Program-made: the position numbers and the translations under genes | The notes under the pieces: model-generated | The model's database searches: none | Told to the model about the DNA's origin: nothing | Seen by the model: only the letters and a program-made list of their open reading frames with translations | In this document: positions 42,335 to 51,955 of the stretch, piece by piece | Numbering within the stretch: position 1 is the first letter of the stretch | Layout: the number at the start of each line of letters is the position of its first letter | Source of the DNA: Modicisalibacter luteus DSM 23508 | GTDB lineage: Bacteria; Pseudomonadota; Gammaproteobacteria; Pseudomonadales; Halomonadaceae | DNA length: 64,000 nucleotides | Direction of reading: 5' to 3' | NCBI RefSeq assembly: GCF_000378505.1 | Contig: NZ_KB899990.1 | Location: 310,001 to 374,000 of the forward strand

Positions 42335-44071
42335 TCAGGTACCATCAGGCCCGTTCGATGACGACGACGAGCGGCTGGCGACCACGGTGCCGTCGTTGTC
42401 GTTTTCCAGCTTGGCCAGGAGTTGCTGGGACTCCTTCTTGAATGCGGCCAAGGCCTGCCCGGTCAGGCTCTTGCTTTCGGGCAGCTTGACGCGCATCGGG
42501 TCGACCTGACTGTTGTTGACCAACACCTCATAGTGCAGATGAGGTCCTGTGCTGCGGCCGGTGTTGCCGGATAGGGCGATTTTCTGACCCATGCTGACGC
42601 GGTCGCCTTCGGATACCAGGCGCTTCGACAGATGCATATAGCGCGTCTTGTAACCATTGTCATGACGGATCACGAGGTAGTTGCCGGCACCGTTGGCCTG
42701 GAAGGCGGCCTTGACGACACGCCCGTCGGCGGGAGACGTCACCGGCGATCCCGAACGCATGGCAAAATCAGTGCCGCGGTGCGGGCTGATGCGGCCGGTG
42801 ATCGGATGCTTGCGGCGCAGGTTGAAGGAAGAGCTGATCCGGTAGCTGCCACTGAACGGATGGCGGTCGAAAGCCGGATCGAGGCTATGACCGTCCGGGG
42901 TATAAAAACGGTCGTCTGCAGAGTTGCGAACGACAGTCAGGTCCATCTTGGCGCCTTCGTAGTGGGCAGCAAGAATACGTGAGTCGGTTGCCTTGCCTTC
43001 GATCATGTCGGTTTCGACCAAGACCTCGAACTTGTCACCACGACGCGTGTCGCGACGGAAGTTGAGTTTCTTGGAAAGCAGGGAAGATAGCTCGGCCACT
43101 TCTGTATAAGAGAGGCCAGTAGCACTGGCGGACTGGGCGAAGCTGCCGTTGACGGTGCCGGCAAACAGGCGCTCGGTGGCCTGGGCAGTCTTCTCGAAGC
43201 TGGTGACCTCAAAGCTCTTTTCTTCAATGTTGCGCTCGATCAGATAGCCAGTACGAGCGTTTTTCATGACACGCAGAGCCAACAGGTCGCCAGTTTCGCT
43301 GAGCTTGAAATCGAAGGTATCGCCGACACGCCAGCGCGTGAGTGCTTTCTTTTCCGGCATTTCGCCGAGCAGTTTCATGACCTCGCTGTAGCCCAGACCC
43401 AGGGTCCGCTCGGCCATTACTGCAAAAGTGTCTCCAGGCTGAATGGTGTAGGTTTCCCAGCTAGGTACGAAGACTTCATTGGCCGCCAGCTCTTCTTCGA
43501 GTTCGATGTCGCCATCGTTGAGGATCAGCGGATCGGCGGAAAGATCCTCGTACGACGTGCCGCCGATATCCTCGTAATTTTCGGCTTCCGGTGCATTCCA
43601 GGGCAATTGCATGGCGAGGTGCAGGGCCTGGGTATCGAGTTTGGCAGCGTCCTTAACGGAAGGTGCGGCGGCGACGGTAGCGACCGAAGCCGCCTTGAGA
43701 GGTGCCGCGATGCTGCCGCTGTCGCTAGAAGACTTGGCCAGAAAGCTGACATCCACGACTTCATGGGCCGTCAGGCTGGCCAGTGGTACGGCCTGTTGCG
43801 TGGCGTCGCTACTCGTTGTCTCGCGCGGCTGTTGTATCGTGCCGCTGGCGAGCGGGGGCGTCGCTACCTGCGGTGACGTATCGGCGTGTGCCTGGAGATC
43901 GGCCGGCAGGGATACGCTGGGAAGATTGACCGCGACGAGGGTCTGGGGGCTTTCGCCACGAGTATCGAAAGCCGAAATAATCTTGTGCGTACCCAGCACT
44001 GTAACCATGGTGGCTACAGGTAATATAAGTAACTTATGCGTGCGGGGTAGCGAATGAAGGATTCGCAGCAT
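42335..44071 (-). CDS. M23 family peptidase, MepM-like murein endopeptidase
   Basis: The 578-residue protein has an N-terminal membrane anchor (LLILPVATMVTVLGTHKI), a proline/threonine-poor linker, an OapA/LysM-like region (about residues 205-260, YTIQPGDTFAVMAERTLGLG) and a C-terminal LytM domain with the zinc motifs HRGTDFA near 432 and GPHLHYE near 512. Such enzymes cut peptide cross-links in peptidoglycan during growth. The ATG at 44071 is preferred over a GTG at 44134. Single gene with a strong terminator. Confidence 0.9.
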   Translation of the reverse strand: MLRILHSLPRTHKLLILPVATMVTVLGTHKIISAFDTRGESPQTLVAVNLPSVSLPADLQAHADTSPQVATPPLASGTIQQPRETTSSDATQQAVPLASLTAHEVVDVSFLAKSSSDSGSIAAPLKAASVATVAAAPSVKDAAKLDTQALHLAMQLPWNAPEAENYEDIGGTSYEDLSADPLILNDGDIELEEELAANEVFVPSWETYTIQPGDTFAVMAERTLGLGYSEVMKLLGEMPEKKALTRWRVGDTFDFKLSETGDLLALRVMKNARTGYLIERNIEEKSFEVTSFEKTAQATERLFAGTVNGSFAQSASATGLSYTEVAELSSLLSKKLNFRRDTRRGDKFEVLVETDMIEGKATDSRILAAHYEGAKMDLTVVRNSADDRFYTPDGHSLDPAFDRHPFSGSYRISSSFNLRRKHPITGRISPHRGTDFAMRSGSPVTSPADGRVVKAAFQANGAGNYLVIRHDNGYKTRYMHLSKRLVSEGDRVSMGQKIALSGNTGRSTGPHLHYEVLVNNSQVDPMRVKLPESKSLTGQALAAFKKESQQLLAKLENDNDGTVVASRSSSSSNGPDGT

Positions 44072-44408
44072 GATGGCCTGGTAACGTGTCAAGTGAATAG
44101 AAATAGGCGAAGGAACCTTAACCCATCGAGACACGTCATGCCTAGCTGTACATAATTACAGGTATTAAACTTATAGCCAACGGCTACAAGAAGTTACCTT
44201 TTTGGGGGCTCTTACATGCCAAGCCTCGGCAAATCTTAAGGCAGGCTCAATAGCCTACCGAGCCAGACCTACCCGGTCAACGGGCTATTTGCGCTCAATC
44301 GCGAAGTGTTGGCCCAAGTTCAATACCTATTTAAAGTCAATATCTGTCATTAATCACTTTTCCAAGGGATGAGCGCATAATCAGCGTATTTCATTCGAGG
44401 AACGCGAA

Positions 44409-45326
44409 ATGTCACGAGTGACATTGGCACAATGGCAGATGCTGGCCGCTGTCATTGATCATGGCGGCTTCGCGCGAGCCTCCGAGGCCATTCACAAGAG
44501 TGCTTCCACACTTAATCACGCGGTCCATAAAATGGAAGCCCAGCTCGGCGTCCAGCTGCTCGAGCCGGCGGGGCGACAGGTCCGCCTGACCGAGGCCGGA
44601 GAGATGCTGCTGCGTCGCGCACGACAGCTGATCGAGAATGCTTCGGCGCTGGAGGAAGTTGCCGCCAGCCTGGCAGAAGGACTGGAAGCCGAGGTGGTTC
44701 TGGCCGTCGATCAGATCTTTCCTGCCGATGCCTTGGCCCATGCTCTGGAAACCTTCTCTCGAGATTATCCTCATGTACGTGTCCAACTCCATGAGACGGT
44801 GCTAAATGGCGGCATCGAGATGCTCTATGATGGACGGGCCGACCTCGTGGTGTCAGGCCTGGCGGCGCAAGGTTTCCTTGGCGAGCCCTTGGCAGCGCTG
44901 CGCTTCATCGCCGTCGCTCATCCGAACCATCCTCTGCATCGGCTGGGCCGTACCCTCGACCTGCGCGATCTGGTCCAGCATCGCCAGCTGGTAGTGCGGG
45001 ATTCAGCGCTGCGCCAGGCCATGAATGCCGGTTGGCTCAAGGCGGAGCAGCGCTGGACGGTGAGCCACCTGGCCACCTCGAAGGATATGCTGTTGCGTGG
45101 CCTGGGCTTTGCCTGGTTCCCCGAGACGCGTATTCGGGAGGAGCTCGACAGCGGGCAACTTGCGGCATTGCCGTTGAGTGCCGGTGGCATCCGCGAGGTG
45201 CCGATGCAGCTGATCTTCAGCGATCGGGACCGGGCCGGGCCCGCCGCGCACGCCATGGCTCGGGCGCTGGCCGAGGCAGTCGGTATATGTTGTCCGGTGC
45301 ATGAACGGTTCGATCGCATCGAATGA
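44409..45326 (+). CDS. LysR-type transcriptional regulator
   Basis: The 305-residue protein begins with the winged helix LAQWQMLAAVIDHGGFARAS, then EAIHKSASTLNHAVHKMEAQ, followed by an effector domain of normal length. AGGAA precedes the ATG at 44409. It is 96 bases upstream of the glutathionyl-hydroquinone reductase gene on the same strand, so it may sense quinones or aromatics, which is inference from position only. The 337 bases before it (44072-44408) contain no gene. Confidence 0.87.
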   Translation: MSRVTLAQWQMLAAVIDHGGFARASEAIHKSASTLNHAVHKMEAQLGVQLLEPAGRQVRLTEAGEMLLRRARQLIENASALEEVAASLAEGLEAEVVLAVDQIFPADALAHALETFSRDYPHVRVQLHETVLNGGIEMLYDGRADLVVSGLAAQGFLGEPLAALRFIAVAHPNHPLHRLGRTLDLRDLVQHRQLVVRDSALRQAMNAGWLKAEQRWTVSHLATSKDMLLRGLGFAWFPETRIREELDSGQLAALPLSAGGIREVPMQLIFSDRDRAGPAAHAMARALAEAVGICCPVHERFDRIE

Positions 45327-45422
45327 AATCCCGAAAAACTTGCGCGGTAGCCCAAGGCATTACGGTTTACGCTGTCTGTAAGCGACAGAAAAGTCAGTAA
45401 CAGCGAACCGGGAGACGACCGC

Positions 45423-46427
45423 ATGGGTCTTTTGATCGACGGTAAGTGGCACGATCAGTGGTATGACACCAAGAAGCATGGGGGCGAGTTCGTGCGCGAG
45501 TCGTCCAAGCTTCGCAGGTGGGTGACCGCCAGCGGCGAGCCTGGGCCACAAGGGCAGGAGGCTCTTCCAGCCGAGGGGGATCGCTACCACCTTTATGTCT
45601 CGCTGGCCTGCCCATGGGCACATCGCATCTTGATCATGCGCAAGCTCAAGGGGCTGGAGCGGCTTATCGGGGTGTCACACACCAGCCCACTGATGCTTGA
45701 CCAAGGCTGGAGCTACCACGTGGCCGAGGGCTCCAGCGGCGACCCGCTCAATGGTGTGGACTTTCATCATCAGCTTTACACCCTGACACAGCATGACTAT
45801 ACAGGGCGGGTTACCGTGCCGGCGTTATGGGACAAGCTCGGCAAGCGAATCGTGAACAATGAATCCGCCGAGCTGGTGCGTATTTTCAATGATGCCTTCG
45901 ACGATCTCACCGGCAACCGGCTGGATTTCTATCCATCCGATCTGCGCGACACCATAGACGCAATCAACGCCGACGTTTATGACAACATCAACAATGGAGT
46001 CTACAAGTCGGGGTTCGCTACCGAGCAGGATGTTTACGAAAAACACGTCGCGGCGCTGTTCGAGGCGCTGGATCGTATCGAAGCTCGGCTCGATGAGCAC
46101 CGCTATTTGGCCGGGGAGTGGCTGACCGAGGCGGATATTCGCCTGTTCACCACGTTAGTGCGCTTCGATGCCGTCTACTACGGTCACTTCAAGTGCAATC
46201 TGCGCCGCATCGAGGACTATCCCAACCTCTCGCATTATCTGCGCGAGCTATACCAGTGGCCGGGCATCAAGGAGACGGTCGATTTCGATCACATCAAGCG
46301 CCACTATTATTATAGCCACGACACCATCAATCCGACGCGCATCGTGCCGAAGGGACCCATGCTGGCGCTGGAGCGTCCTCACGATCGCGAACGGTTATCG
46401 GGGCGCGGCATTCGGGAGAAGAGATAA
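45423..46427 (+). CDS. Glutathionyl-hydroquinone reductase, YqjG/ECM4 family
   Basis: The 334-residue enzyme of the Xi-class glutathione transferases has catalytic Cys63 in LACPWAHRILIMRKLKG, the motif of this class, and a C-terminal helical domain containing LAGEWLTEADIRLFTTLVRF and the conserved YYGHFKCNLRRI. It reduces glutathionyl-hydroquinones with glutathione in the cytoplasm. Length is normal. The gene converges with the UPF0178 gene 32 bases away. Confidence 0.93.
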   Translation: MGLLIDGKWHDQWYDTKKHGGEFVRESSKLRRWVTASGEPGPQGQEALPAEGDRYHLYVSLACPWAHRILIMRKLKGLERLIGVSHTSPLMLDQGWSYHVAEGSSGDPLNGVDFHHQLYTLTQHDYTGRVTVPALWDKLGKRIVNNESAELVRIFNDAFDDLTGNRLDFYPSDLRDTIDAINADVYDNINNGVYKSGFATEQDVYEKHVAALFEALDRIEARLDEHRYLAGEWLTEADIRLFTTLVRFDAVYYGHFKCNLRRIEDYPNLSHYLRELYQWPGIKETVDFDHIKRHYYYSHDTINPTRIVPKGPMLALERPHDRERLSGRGIREKR

Positions 46428-46459
46428 AAATAAAATAGTGGCTGGCTTTCATAGTTAGA

Positions 46460-46912
46460 TTACGCCTTGTTTCTTGCCAGCCAGCGATCCAGCGCATTGG
46501 CGAACTCGCGCCGTTCGACGTCCCCGTAACCCTTGGGGCCGCCGGTATGTTCGCCGCTGGCGCGCAGTGTCTCCATGAAGTCGCGCATCTGGACCCGGGC
46601 ACGAATATTGTCCGGTGTCAGCGCCTCGCCACGGTTAGTCATTACGTCCGCACCCTTGTCGAGTGCCTCCATGGCCAGCGGCAGGTCGGCAGTGACCAAC
46701 AAGTCTCCCGGGGCGATGCGCTGAACTATCTCGTTGTCTGCGGCATCGAAGCCGCTCGATACCGACAGTGGTTTAACCCAGCGTGACGGCGGCAGGGGCA
46801 AGGTATGGTTGGATACCATCCACGCTGTAACCTGGGTGCGCTCGGCAGCACGTATCAGAATATCTCGCGCGGCGCGCGGGCAGGCATCGGCGTCGACCCA
46901 AAGGGTGGGCAT
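46460..46912 (-). CDS. UPF0178 (YaiI/YqxD) family protein
   Basis: The 150-residue protein matches the DUF188/UPF0178 family: LWVDADACPRAARDILIRAA at the start, GDLLVTADLPLAMEALDKGA in the middle and TGGPKGYGDVERREFANALD near the end. The aspartates in VDADACP and the VTADLPLA motif suggest a PIN-like nuclease fold, but activity is not established. Single gene. Confidence 0.92.
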   Translation of the reverse strand: MPTLWVDADACPRAARDILIRAAERTQVTAWMVSNHTLPLPPSRWVKPLSVSSGFDAADNEIVQRIAPGDLLVTADLPLAMEALDKGADVMTNRGEALTPDNIRARVQMRDFMETLRASGEHTGGPKGYGDVERREFANALDRWLARNKA

Positions 46913-47330
46913 CGATCAAGGCTCCAAAATTTGCAGGTGAATAAAATGTAGAAAAAAGCCTCACAAGCGTGTAGTATGCCATCTCCTCGCATGTGTTGAC
47001 CCCCACCATCCTAATTGATTCGACCCCAATGATGCCTTAAGGCAGGGGACGTATCTGTCACGGCGCATTGAAGAGGCTCCCGACGAGCCGACGAGCGAGC
47101 GCCCGGTGCATATGATGGAACGCCACTAGAGCCTGATTGGCCGGCGTAAAGGTCGCCACACTGTTCGTCCTTCACTGCATCCCGCGGTGGCGGTCATGAA
47201 ACGAACAGGACGCAGGTGCGACCCGGTGCCATGTCTCGTTGCTCCGTTCATGCGAACGGCAATTGGAAGCGACAAGGCGCCACGACATTCATCAACCGGT
47301 AACGTAATACCGGTGATTCAAGGTGTGATA
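46913..47330. other. Gene-free stretch and long leader before the DEAD-box gene
   Basis: These 418 bases hold no frame with convincing coding character. ACCGGT occurs twice (47295-47300 and 47309-47314), each self-complementary and able to pair with the other, 17 bases before the helicase start. A long leader is known for cold-shock helicase mRNAs, which this could be. Confidence 0.4.
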
Positions 47331-49046
47331 ATGACCTCGACTTCTATTGCCTCGCCGAGCTTCGGCGATCTGGCACTGTTGCCTGCTGTAATCTCCGCGC
47401 TGGATACCCTCGGCTATCAAACGCCTTCGCCGATCCAGGCGCAAACCATTCCAGCCCTGCTGGAAGGTCGTGACATGCTGGGCCAGGCCCAGACCGGTAC
47501 CGGCAAAACGGCCGCTTTTGCGCTGCCGTTGCTGACCAAACTCGAATTGAACCGTCGCGAGCCCCAGGTACTGGTGCTGGCGCCGACCCGCGAACTGGCA
47601 CAGCAGGTAGCCGTGTCGTTCAGCAAATACGGCCAGAACCTGCAGGGGCTGGAAGTGGCCAGCCTGTGCGGTGGCCAGGAATACCGCGAGCAACTCGGCG
47701 CTCTGCGTCGTGGTGCCCAGGTTATCGTCGGTACCCCGGGCCGTGTGATCGACCACCTCGATCGCGGCAGCCTCAAGCTCGACGGACTGTCGGCGCTGGT
47801 ACTCGATGAAGCCGACGAAATGCTGCGCATGGGCTTCATCGATGACGTCAAGCGCGTCGTCTCCGATACGCCGACTGATGCCCAGCGCGTATTCTTCTCC
47901 GCCACGCTACCGGCCGAGATCGAGCGCATCGTCAACCGTTACCTGGTTGATCCGGTCAAGGTTGCCATCGAGTCCAAGGCCGATACCGCGGCGAGTATCG
48001 ATCAGCGCCTGGTGCGCGTCGATGGTGCTGCCAAGCTGGAAGCGCTGTCGCGTATCCTCGAGGTCGAGCCGGTCGATGCGGCCATCGTCTTCGTTCGCAC
48101 ACGTGCTGCCTGTACCACGCTTGTCGAGCAGCTGACCGCTCGTGGCATCAATGCCGCTGCGCTGTCCGGTGATCTGGATCAGAGCTTGCGTGAGCGTACC
48201 GTGGCGCGCCTCAAGAAAGGCAAGATCGACGTACTGATTGCCACCGACGTGGCCGCTCGCGGCCTCGATGTGCCGCGTATCACTCACGTCATCAACTATG
48301 ATTTGCCGCAGGACTCCGAGGCTTACACGCACCGTATCGGACGTACTGGCCGTGCTGGCCGCTTCGGTGTGGCGATTACCTTTGCCGGCTTCCGCGAGAC
48401 CCGTAAGGTTCGTTGGCTGGAGCAGGCGACCGGTCAAACCATGGCTGACACTGAACTGCCCGACGAAGCGGCAATTCGTGCCAATCGTGACGAGCGTTTC
48501 CGTGAGCGTGTGATCGGAGCGCTGACTGCTGGTGCCGAGGAGCAACGTGCACTGGTCGAGCGCCTGGTCGAGGAAGGCCACGATCCGATCGAGCTGGCCT
48601 GTGCCTTTGCCGCCATGGCACGTGCCGATGAGGCACCGATTGGCCGCCTGCCCAAGCCGGGAGCTCGCAACGACCGTGAGCGTACCTCGGCGCCGCGTGA
48701 CGGCAAACCGCCACGTCGTCGTGACAGCGGTCCGTCGGAAGGCATGACGCGTTACCGTGTGTCCGTGGGCCATAAGGACGGTGTCAAGCCGGGTCAACTG
48801 GTCGGCGCCCTGGCCAATGAGGGCGGTATCGAAGGGTCACGAATCGGCCGTATCGATATTCGTAACGCCTTCTCGGTTGTTGAATTGCCCAGCAGCCTGC
48901 CGACCAGTATCCTGGCCAAGATGGCTCGGGCGCGGGTCGCCGGCCGGCCGCTGGAGATTGCCGAGGATCATGGTGCGCCCGAGCGTGCCCCGCGTCGTCG
49001 CAATAACGACGGCGACGCACCGATCCGCCGCACTTCGCGTGCCTGA
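47331..49046 (+). CDS. deaD: DEAD-box RNA helicase, DeaD/CsdA-like
   Basis: The 571-residue helicase has all core motifs: Q motif YQTPSPIQAQTIP, I AQTGTGKT, Ia PTRELAQQ, Ib GTPGRVIDHL, II DEAD, III SAT, IV IVFVRTR, V ATDVAARGLD and VI HRIGRTGR. A basic linker follows, then a DbpA/CsdA-type RNA-binding domain (about 470-545; RYRVSVGHKDGVKPGQLVGA). It unwinds structured RNA in ribosome assembly or mRNA decay. The ATG at 47331 matches the start of the conserved region. CsdA is the closest relation by plan, but DbpA-like specificity cannot be excluded. Confidence 0.9.
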   Translation: MTSTSIASPSFGDLALLPAVISALDTLGYQTPSPIQAQTIPALLEGRDMLGQAQTGTGKTAAFALPLLTKLELNRREPQVLVLAPTRELAQQVAVSFSKYGQNLQGLEVASLCGGQEYREQLGALRRGAQVIVGTPGRVIDHLDRGSLKLDGLSALVLDEADEMLRMGFIDDVKRVVSDTPTDAQRVFFSATLPAEIERIVNRYLVDPVKVAIESKADTAASIDQRLVRVDGAAKLEALSRILEVEPVDAAIVFVRTRAACTTLVEQLTARGINAAALSGDLDQSLRERTVARLKKGKIDVLIATDVAARGLDVPRITHVINYDLPQDSEAYTHRIGRTGRAGRFGVAITFAGFRETRKVRWLEQATGQTMADTELPDEAAIRANRDERFRERVIGALTAGAEEQRALVERLVEEGHDPIELACAFAAMARADEAPIGRLPKPGARNDRERTSAPRDGKPPRRRDSGPSEGMTRYRVSVGHKDGVKPGQLVGALANEGGIEGSRIGRIDIRNAFSVVELPSSLPTSILAKMARARVAGRPLEIAEDHGAPERAPRRRNNDGDAPIRRTSRA

Positions 49047-49071
49047 TCGCTGCATTGAGTGATTGACCGCC

Positions 49072-49100
49072 AAGGCCGGAGCACATGCTCCGGCCTTTTT
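49072..49100 (+). terminator. Terminator after the DEAD-box gene
   Basis: GGCCGGAGC (49074-49082) and GCTCCGGCC (49087-49095) with loop ACAT, followed by TTTTT. Confidence 0.9.
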
Positions 49101-49211
49101 CGTTGTTGCCTTGACCGCAGCGGCTATTACCTCCAACACTGGGAGTGGCCGGTACATCCCGGTCGCCTGATCTTCGTTTTCAGTTTATCCCAACTGCAAG
49201 GAGGCTTTTGC

Positions 49212-49325
49212 ATGGCCAAAGGCGATCATCGTAGCAAGCGTGGGAAGATCACTCGTGGTAGCCACGGGCGCCGCCGCCCAAATACCCAGCGCCAGAAGGA
49301 CCGGCTCAAGCAGCGCGGCTACTAG
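49212..49325 (+). CDS. 30S ribosomal protein THX
   Basis: This 37-residue, strongly basic protein reads MAKGDHRSKRGKITRGSHGR and ends RQKDRLKQRGY. The G-D-x-R-[ST]-x-R-G-K-I-x-R-G core is that of ribosomal protein THX, which stabilises the 30S head. AAGGAGG lies eight bases before the ATG. It sits between two terminators, so it has its own transcript, and was missed in length-filtered predictions because it is so short. Confidence 0.88.
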   Translation: MAKGDHRSKRGKITRGSHGRRRPNTQRQKDRLKQRGY

Positions 49326-49350
49326 CCGCGCAGCAGTCGGCGAGAATACA

Positions 49351-49382
49351 AAAACCCACCGCAGGCTGCGGTGGGTTTTTTC
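49351..49382. terminator. Bidirectional terminator between THX and dadA
   Basis: AAAACCCACCGCAG and CTGCGGTGGGTTTT form a near-perfect stem with T-runs on both strands, serving the two convergent genes. Confidence 0.9.
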
Positions 49383-49411
49383 TGTGTCTTTTATAGCGAT
49401 TCAGTGCTGAT

Positions 49412-50677
49412 TCAATTCCGGCGTGAGTCCAGGCGGAAGGGCGCCAGTGCGGTGTCGTCACCTTCGAAAGCGTGGCGGATGGCTTGGGCCGAGCCCATCG
49501 ACAACGTCCAGCCCAGCGCCCCGTGGCCGGCATTCAGCCATAACCCTTCGATGGCTGTGGGCCCCAGGCGTGGCTTCCCATCGGGAGTGGCCGGGCGCAG
49601 GCCGGTCCAGGCATCGCTGGCGTGGATGCGTTCGGCCATGGCCGGAAGGAAATCGGCGGCCTGACGTTTGAGCAACGCGACGCGCGATGCGCGGGGGCGA
49701 GGCTGCCAACCGTCGAGGTCGGCCATGCCGGCGATACGCAGGCGGCGGCCTAGTCGAGCGAACACGATCTTGCGCAAAGCGTCGGTGACACTGGCATCGA
49801 AGACGGGGTCGTCCTCGGTCAAGTCTACCGTCAGGCTATAGCCCTTAAGAGGATAAAGGGGCAGGTGGAGGCCTGCAGAGGCCAGCAGGGCACGACTGGA
49901 AAGACCGGCCGCGACGAGCAGAACCTCGTCGCGTCGGCGCGTTTCCCGTTCGCCGTCGTTGAAGTGCCACGCCACCAGTCGGCCCGCATGGGCTTCCAGT
50001 CGTTCGATACGGCGCTGTTCGAAGGGTACGTCGCGCTCCTTCAGGTACTCGGCGATGCCTCGACAGCAAGCAGCGCAGTCGCCGACCTCCTCGCCCGGTG
50101 TCCATACAGCGCCGGCCAGAGCGCTGCCATGCCGGGCCAGCGCCGGTTCTCGAACGTAAAGCGCATCGCGACCGAGGATTTCCTGCTCGACGCCTTGGGA
50201 GCGCTGGAAAGCTACGTGATGCCTTGCGGCATCGAGCGCCTTTGCGTCGCGATACACGATCAGCTTGCCATTGGCACGCCAATCAATATCGAGCGCCAGG
50301 CGTTGTCGCCAATCCGCGAGCAGAGGACGACCCTGCTCGGCGAGCGTCAGCAGGGTGCGTGTCGTGGCGAGGGCATGCTTCCGACGGCAGGCGCGCAGAA
50401 ATGCCAGGCCCCAGGCGGGCAGCGCAGGGTCGAGGGAGGGAACCCAGCGCAGAGGGCTATCCGAATGCAGCAGCCAGCCAAGGAGTTTGGTCGGTACGTC
50501 GGGTTCGGCCAGCGGGGCAACGAACGCCCACGAAAGCTGGCCGCCATTGGCGGCACTGGTCCCGCTACCGGGCAGGGCGGGGTCGACGACACGAACTTCG
50601 TAACCGGCATCATGCAGGGCCAAGGCCGTGGTCAGCCCGACGATACCGGCACCGACGACAGTGATGCGTTGAGTCAT
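49412..50677 (-). CDS. dadA: D-amino acid dehydrogenase, DadA-like
   Basis: The 421-residue flavoprotein begins RITVVGAGIVGLTTALALHD, the FAD-binding Rossmann motif, and ends with TGLRPATPDGKPRLGPT and NAGHGALGWTLSMGSAQAI, the C-terminal signature of DadA. It oxidises D-amino acids to 2-oxo acids, passing electrons to the respiratory chain at the inner membrane. The ATG at 50677 is chosen for a normal N-terminus; GGAACG lies upstream. It follows the phh operon on the same strand after a terminator, so amino-acid catabolism is the local theme. Confidence 0.9.
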   Translation of the reverse strand: MTQRITVVGAGIVGLTTALALHDAGYEVRVVDPALPGSGTSAANGGQLSWAFVAPLAEPDVPTKLLGWLLHSDSPLRWVPSLDPALPAWGLAFLRACRRKHALATTRTLLTLAEQGRPLLADWRQRLALDIDWRANGKLIVYRDAKALDAARHHVAFQRSQGVEQEILGRDALYVREPALARHGSALAGAVWTPGEEVGDCAACCRGIAEYLKERDVPFEQRRIERLEAHAGRLVAWHFNDGERETRRRDEVLLVAAGLSSRALLASAGLHLPLYPLKGYSLTVDLTEDDPVFDASVTDALRKIVFARLGRRLRIAGMADLDGWQPRPRASRVALLKRQAADFLPAMAERIHASDAWTGLRPATPDGKPRLGPTAIEGLWLNAGHGALGWTLSMGSAQAIRHAFEGDDTALAPFRLDSRRN

Positions 50678-50698
50678 GGTACGTTCCATGCAAACCAT

Positions 50699-50727
50699 GC
50701 AAAACGCCCGGGAGAATCCCGGGCGTT
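50699..50727 (-). terminator. Terminator of the phhABC operon
   Basis: AACGCCCGGGA (50703-50713) pairs with TCCCGGGCGTT (50717-50727); the minus strand ends in TTTTGC. It separates phhC from dadA. Confidence 0.8.
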
Positions 50728-50763
50728 AGTCTTCTTGCTTAACGACGCTAGGCCTTACTTGGC

Positions 50764-51954
50764 TTACTTGACGACGGCGGCAATGGCTTTGGCCACATAG
50801 GGCAGGTTCTCGCTCGCCAGGCCCGCTACGTTGGCGCGGCCGGAGCGCACCATGTAAATGGCGTACTCGTCGCGTAGGCGATCAACCTGCTCCGGTGTCA
50901 GGCCGGTGTAGGAGAACATGCCGCGTTGCTCGGCGATATGCGCAAACTGCTGGTCCAGGCCGTAGGGTTTGAGTGCATCGACGAAGTCGCGGCGCAAGCC
51001 ATTGATGCGATCGCGCATCTCGGTGAGTTCCTCCCGCCAGTTGGCGGCCAATTCGGCTGAGTCGAGAATCTCGACGACGATGGCGCTGCCGTGGGCCGGC
51101 GGGTTGGAATAGTTCTCACGGGCGACGATGGCGAACTGCGAGCGCACGTTTTCCATTTGCTCGGCATTCTTGGCAACTGCGATCAGGCATCCGGTGCGCT
51201 CGCGATAGAGGCCGAAATTCTTCGAGCAGGAGCTGGTAATCAGCACCTCATCGAGATTCTCGGCCATCAGGCGTACGCCGTAGGCGTCCTCTTCCAGACC
51301 GTCGCCGAAGCCCTGATAGGCGAAATCGACCAGGGGAAGCAGGCCACGCTCGCGAACCACTTCCAGGACCTGCTGCCATTGCTCCTTGGACAAGTCGAAG
51401 CCGGAGGGGTTGTGACAGCAGGCGTGCAACAGGACGACGTCACCCTGCGGAATCTGCTTGAGGGTAGCGAGCATGCCATCGAAGTCGAGGCGGTTTTCGG
51501 CATCGACGTAGGGGTACTTATGCATTTCTACGCCGGCGGCATGGAAGATGCCCAGGTGGTTGGGCCAGGTCGGGTCGGATAGCCAGATGCCCTTGCCGGG
51601 CAGGTGGGTCTTGATGAAATCCGCGGCCAGGCGCAGGGCGCCGGTGCCACCCGGTGACTGGGTCGCGCTGGCACGCTTGGCGGCCAGCACCGGTGAATCG
51701 GCCCCCAGTACCATGGACAGGATGGCCTGACCGTAGCGTGGATCGCCATGCGAGCCAATGTAGCTCTTGGTGGTCTCGTTCTTCAGCAGCAGCGACTCGG
51801 CCTCCTTGACGGCGCGCATCACCGGCGTGTTGCCGTGAGCATCACGGTAGACACCGACGCCGAGGTCGACCTTCTGTGGATTGGAATCCTTGTTGAAGGC
51901 CTCGATCAACCCGAGGATGGCATCCCCGGGCACACGCTCTATCTGCTCGAACAT
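50764..51954 (-). CDS. phhC: Aromatic amino acid aminotransferase PhhC/TyrB-like
   Basis: The 396-residue PLP enzyme of aminotransferase class I has the family landmarks NPQKVDLGVGVYRDAHGNTP at the start, LHACCHNPSGFDLSKEQWQQ in the middle and LITSSCSKNFGLYRERTGCL, whose lysine in SCSKNFGLY binds PLP. It removes the amino group of tyrosine and phenylalanine (and possibly aspartate) using 2-oxoglutarate. It starts one base after the phhB stop, so it is translated with phhB, and ends the phhA-phhB-phhC operon. Confidence 0.93.
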   Translation of the reverse strand: MFEQIERVPGDAILGLIEAFNKDSNPQKVDLGVGVYRDAHGNTPVMRAVKEAESLLLKNETTKSYIGSHGDPRYGQAILSMVLGADSPVLAAKRASATQSPGGTGALRLAADFIKTHLPGKGIWLSDPTWPNHLGIFHAAGVEMHKYPYVDAENRLDFDGMLATLKQIPQGDVVLLHACCHNPSGFDLSKEQWQQVLEVVRERGLLPLVDFAYQGFGDGLEEDAYGVRLMAENLDEVLITSSCSKNFGLYRERTGCLIAVAKNAEQMENVRSQFAIVARENYSNPPAHGSAIVVEILDSAELAANWREELTEMRDRINGLRRDFVDALKPYGLDQQFAHIAEQRGMFSYTGLTPEQVDRLRDEYAIYMVRSGRANVAGLASENLPYVAKAIAAVVK

Positions 51955-51955
51955 T

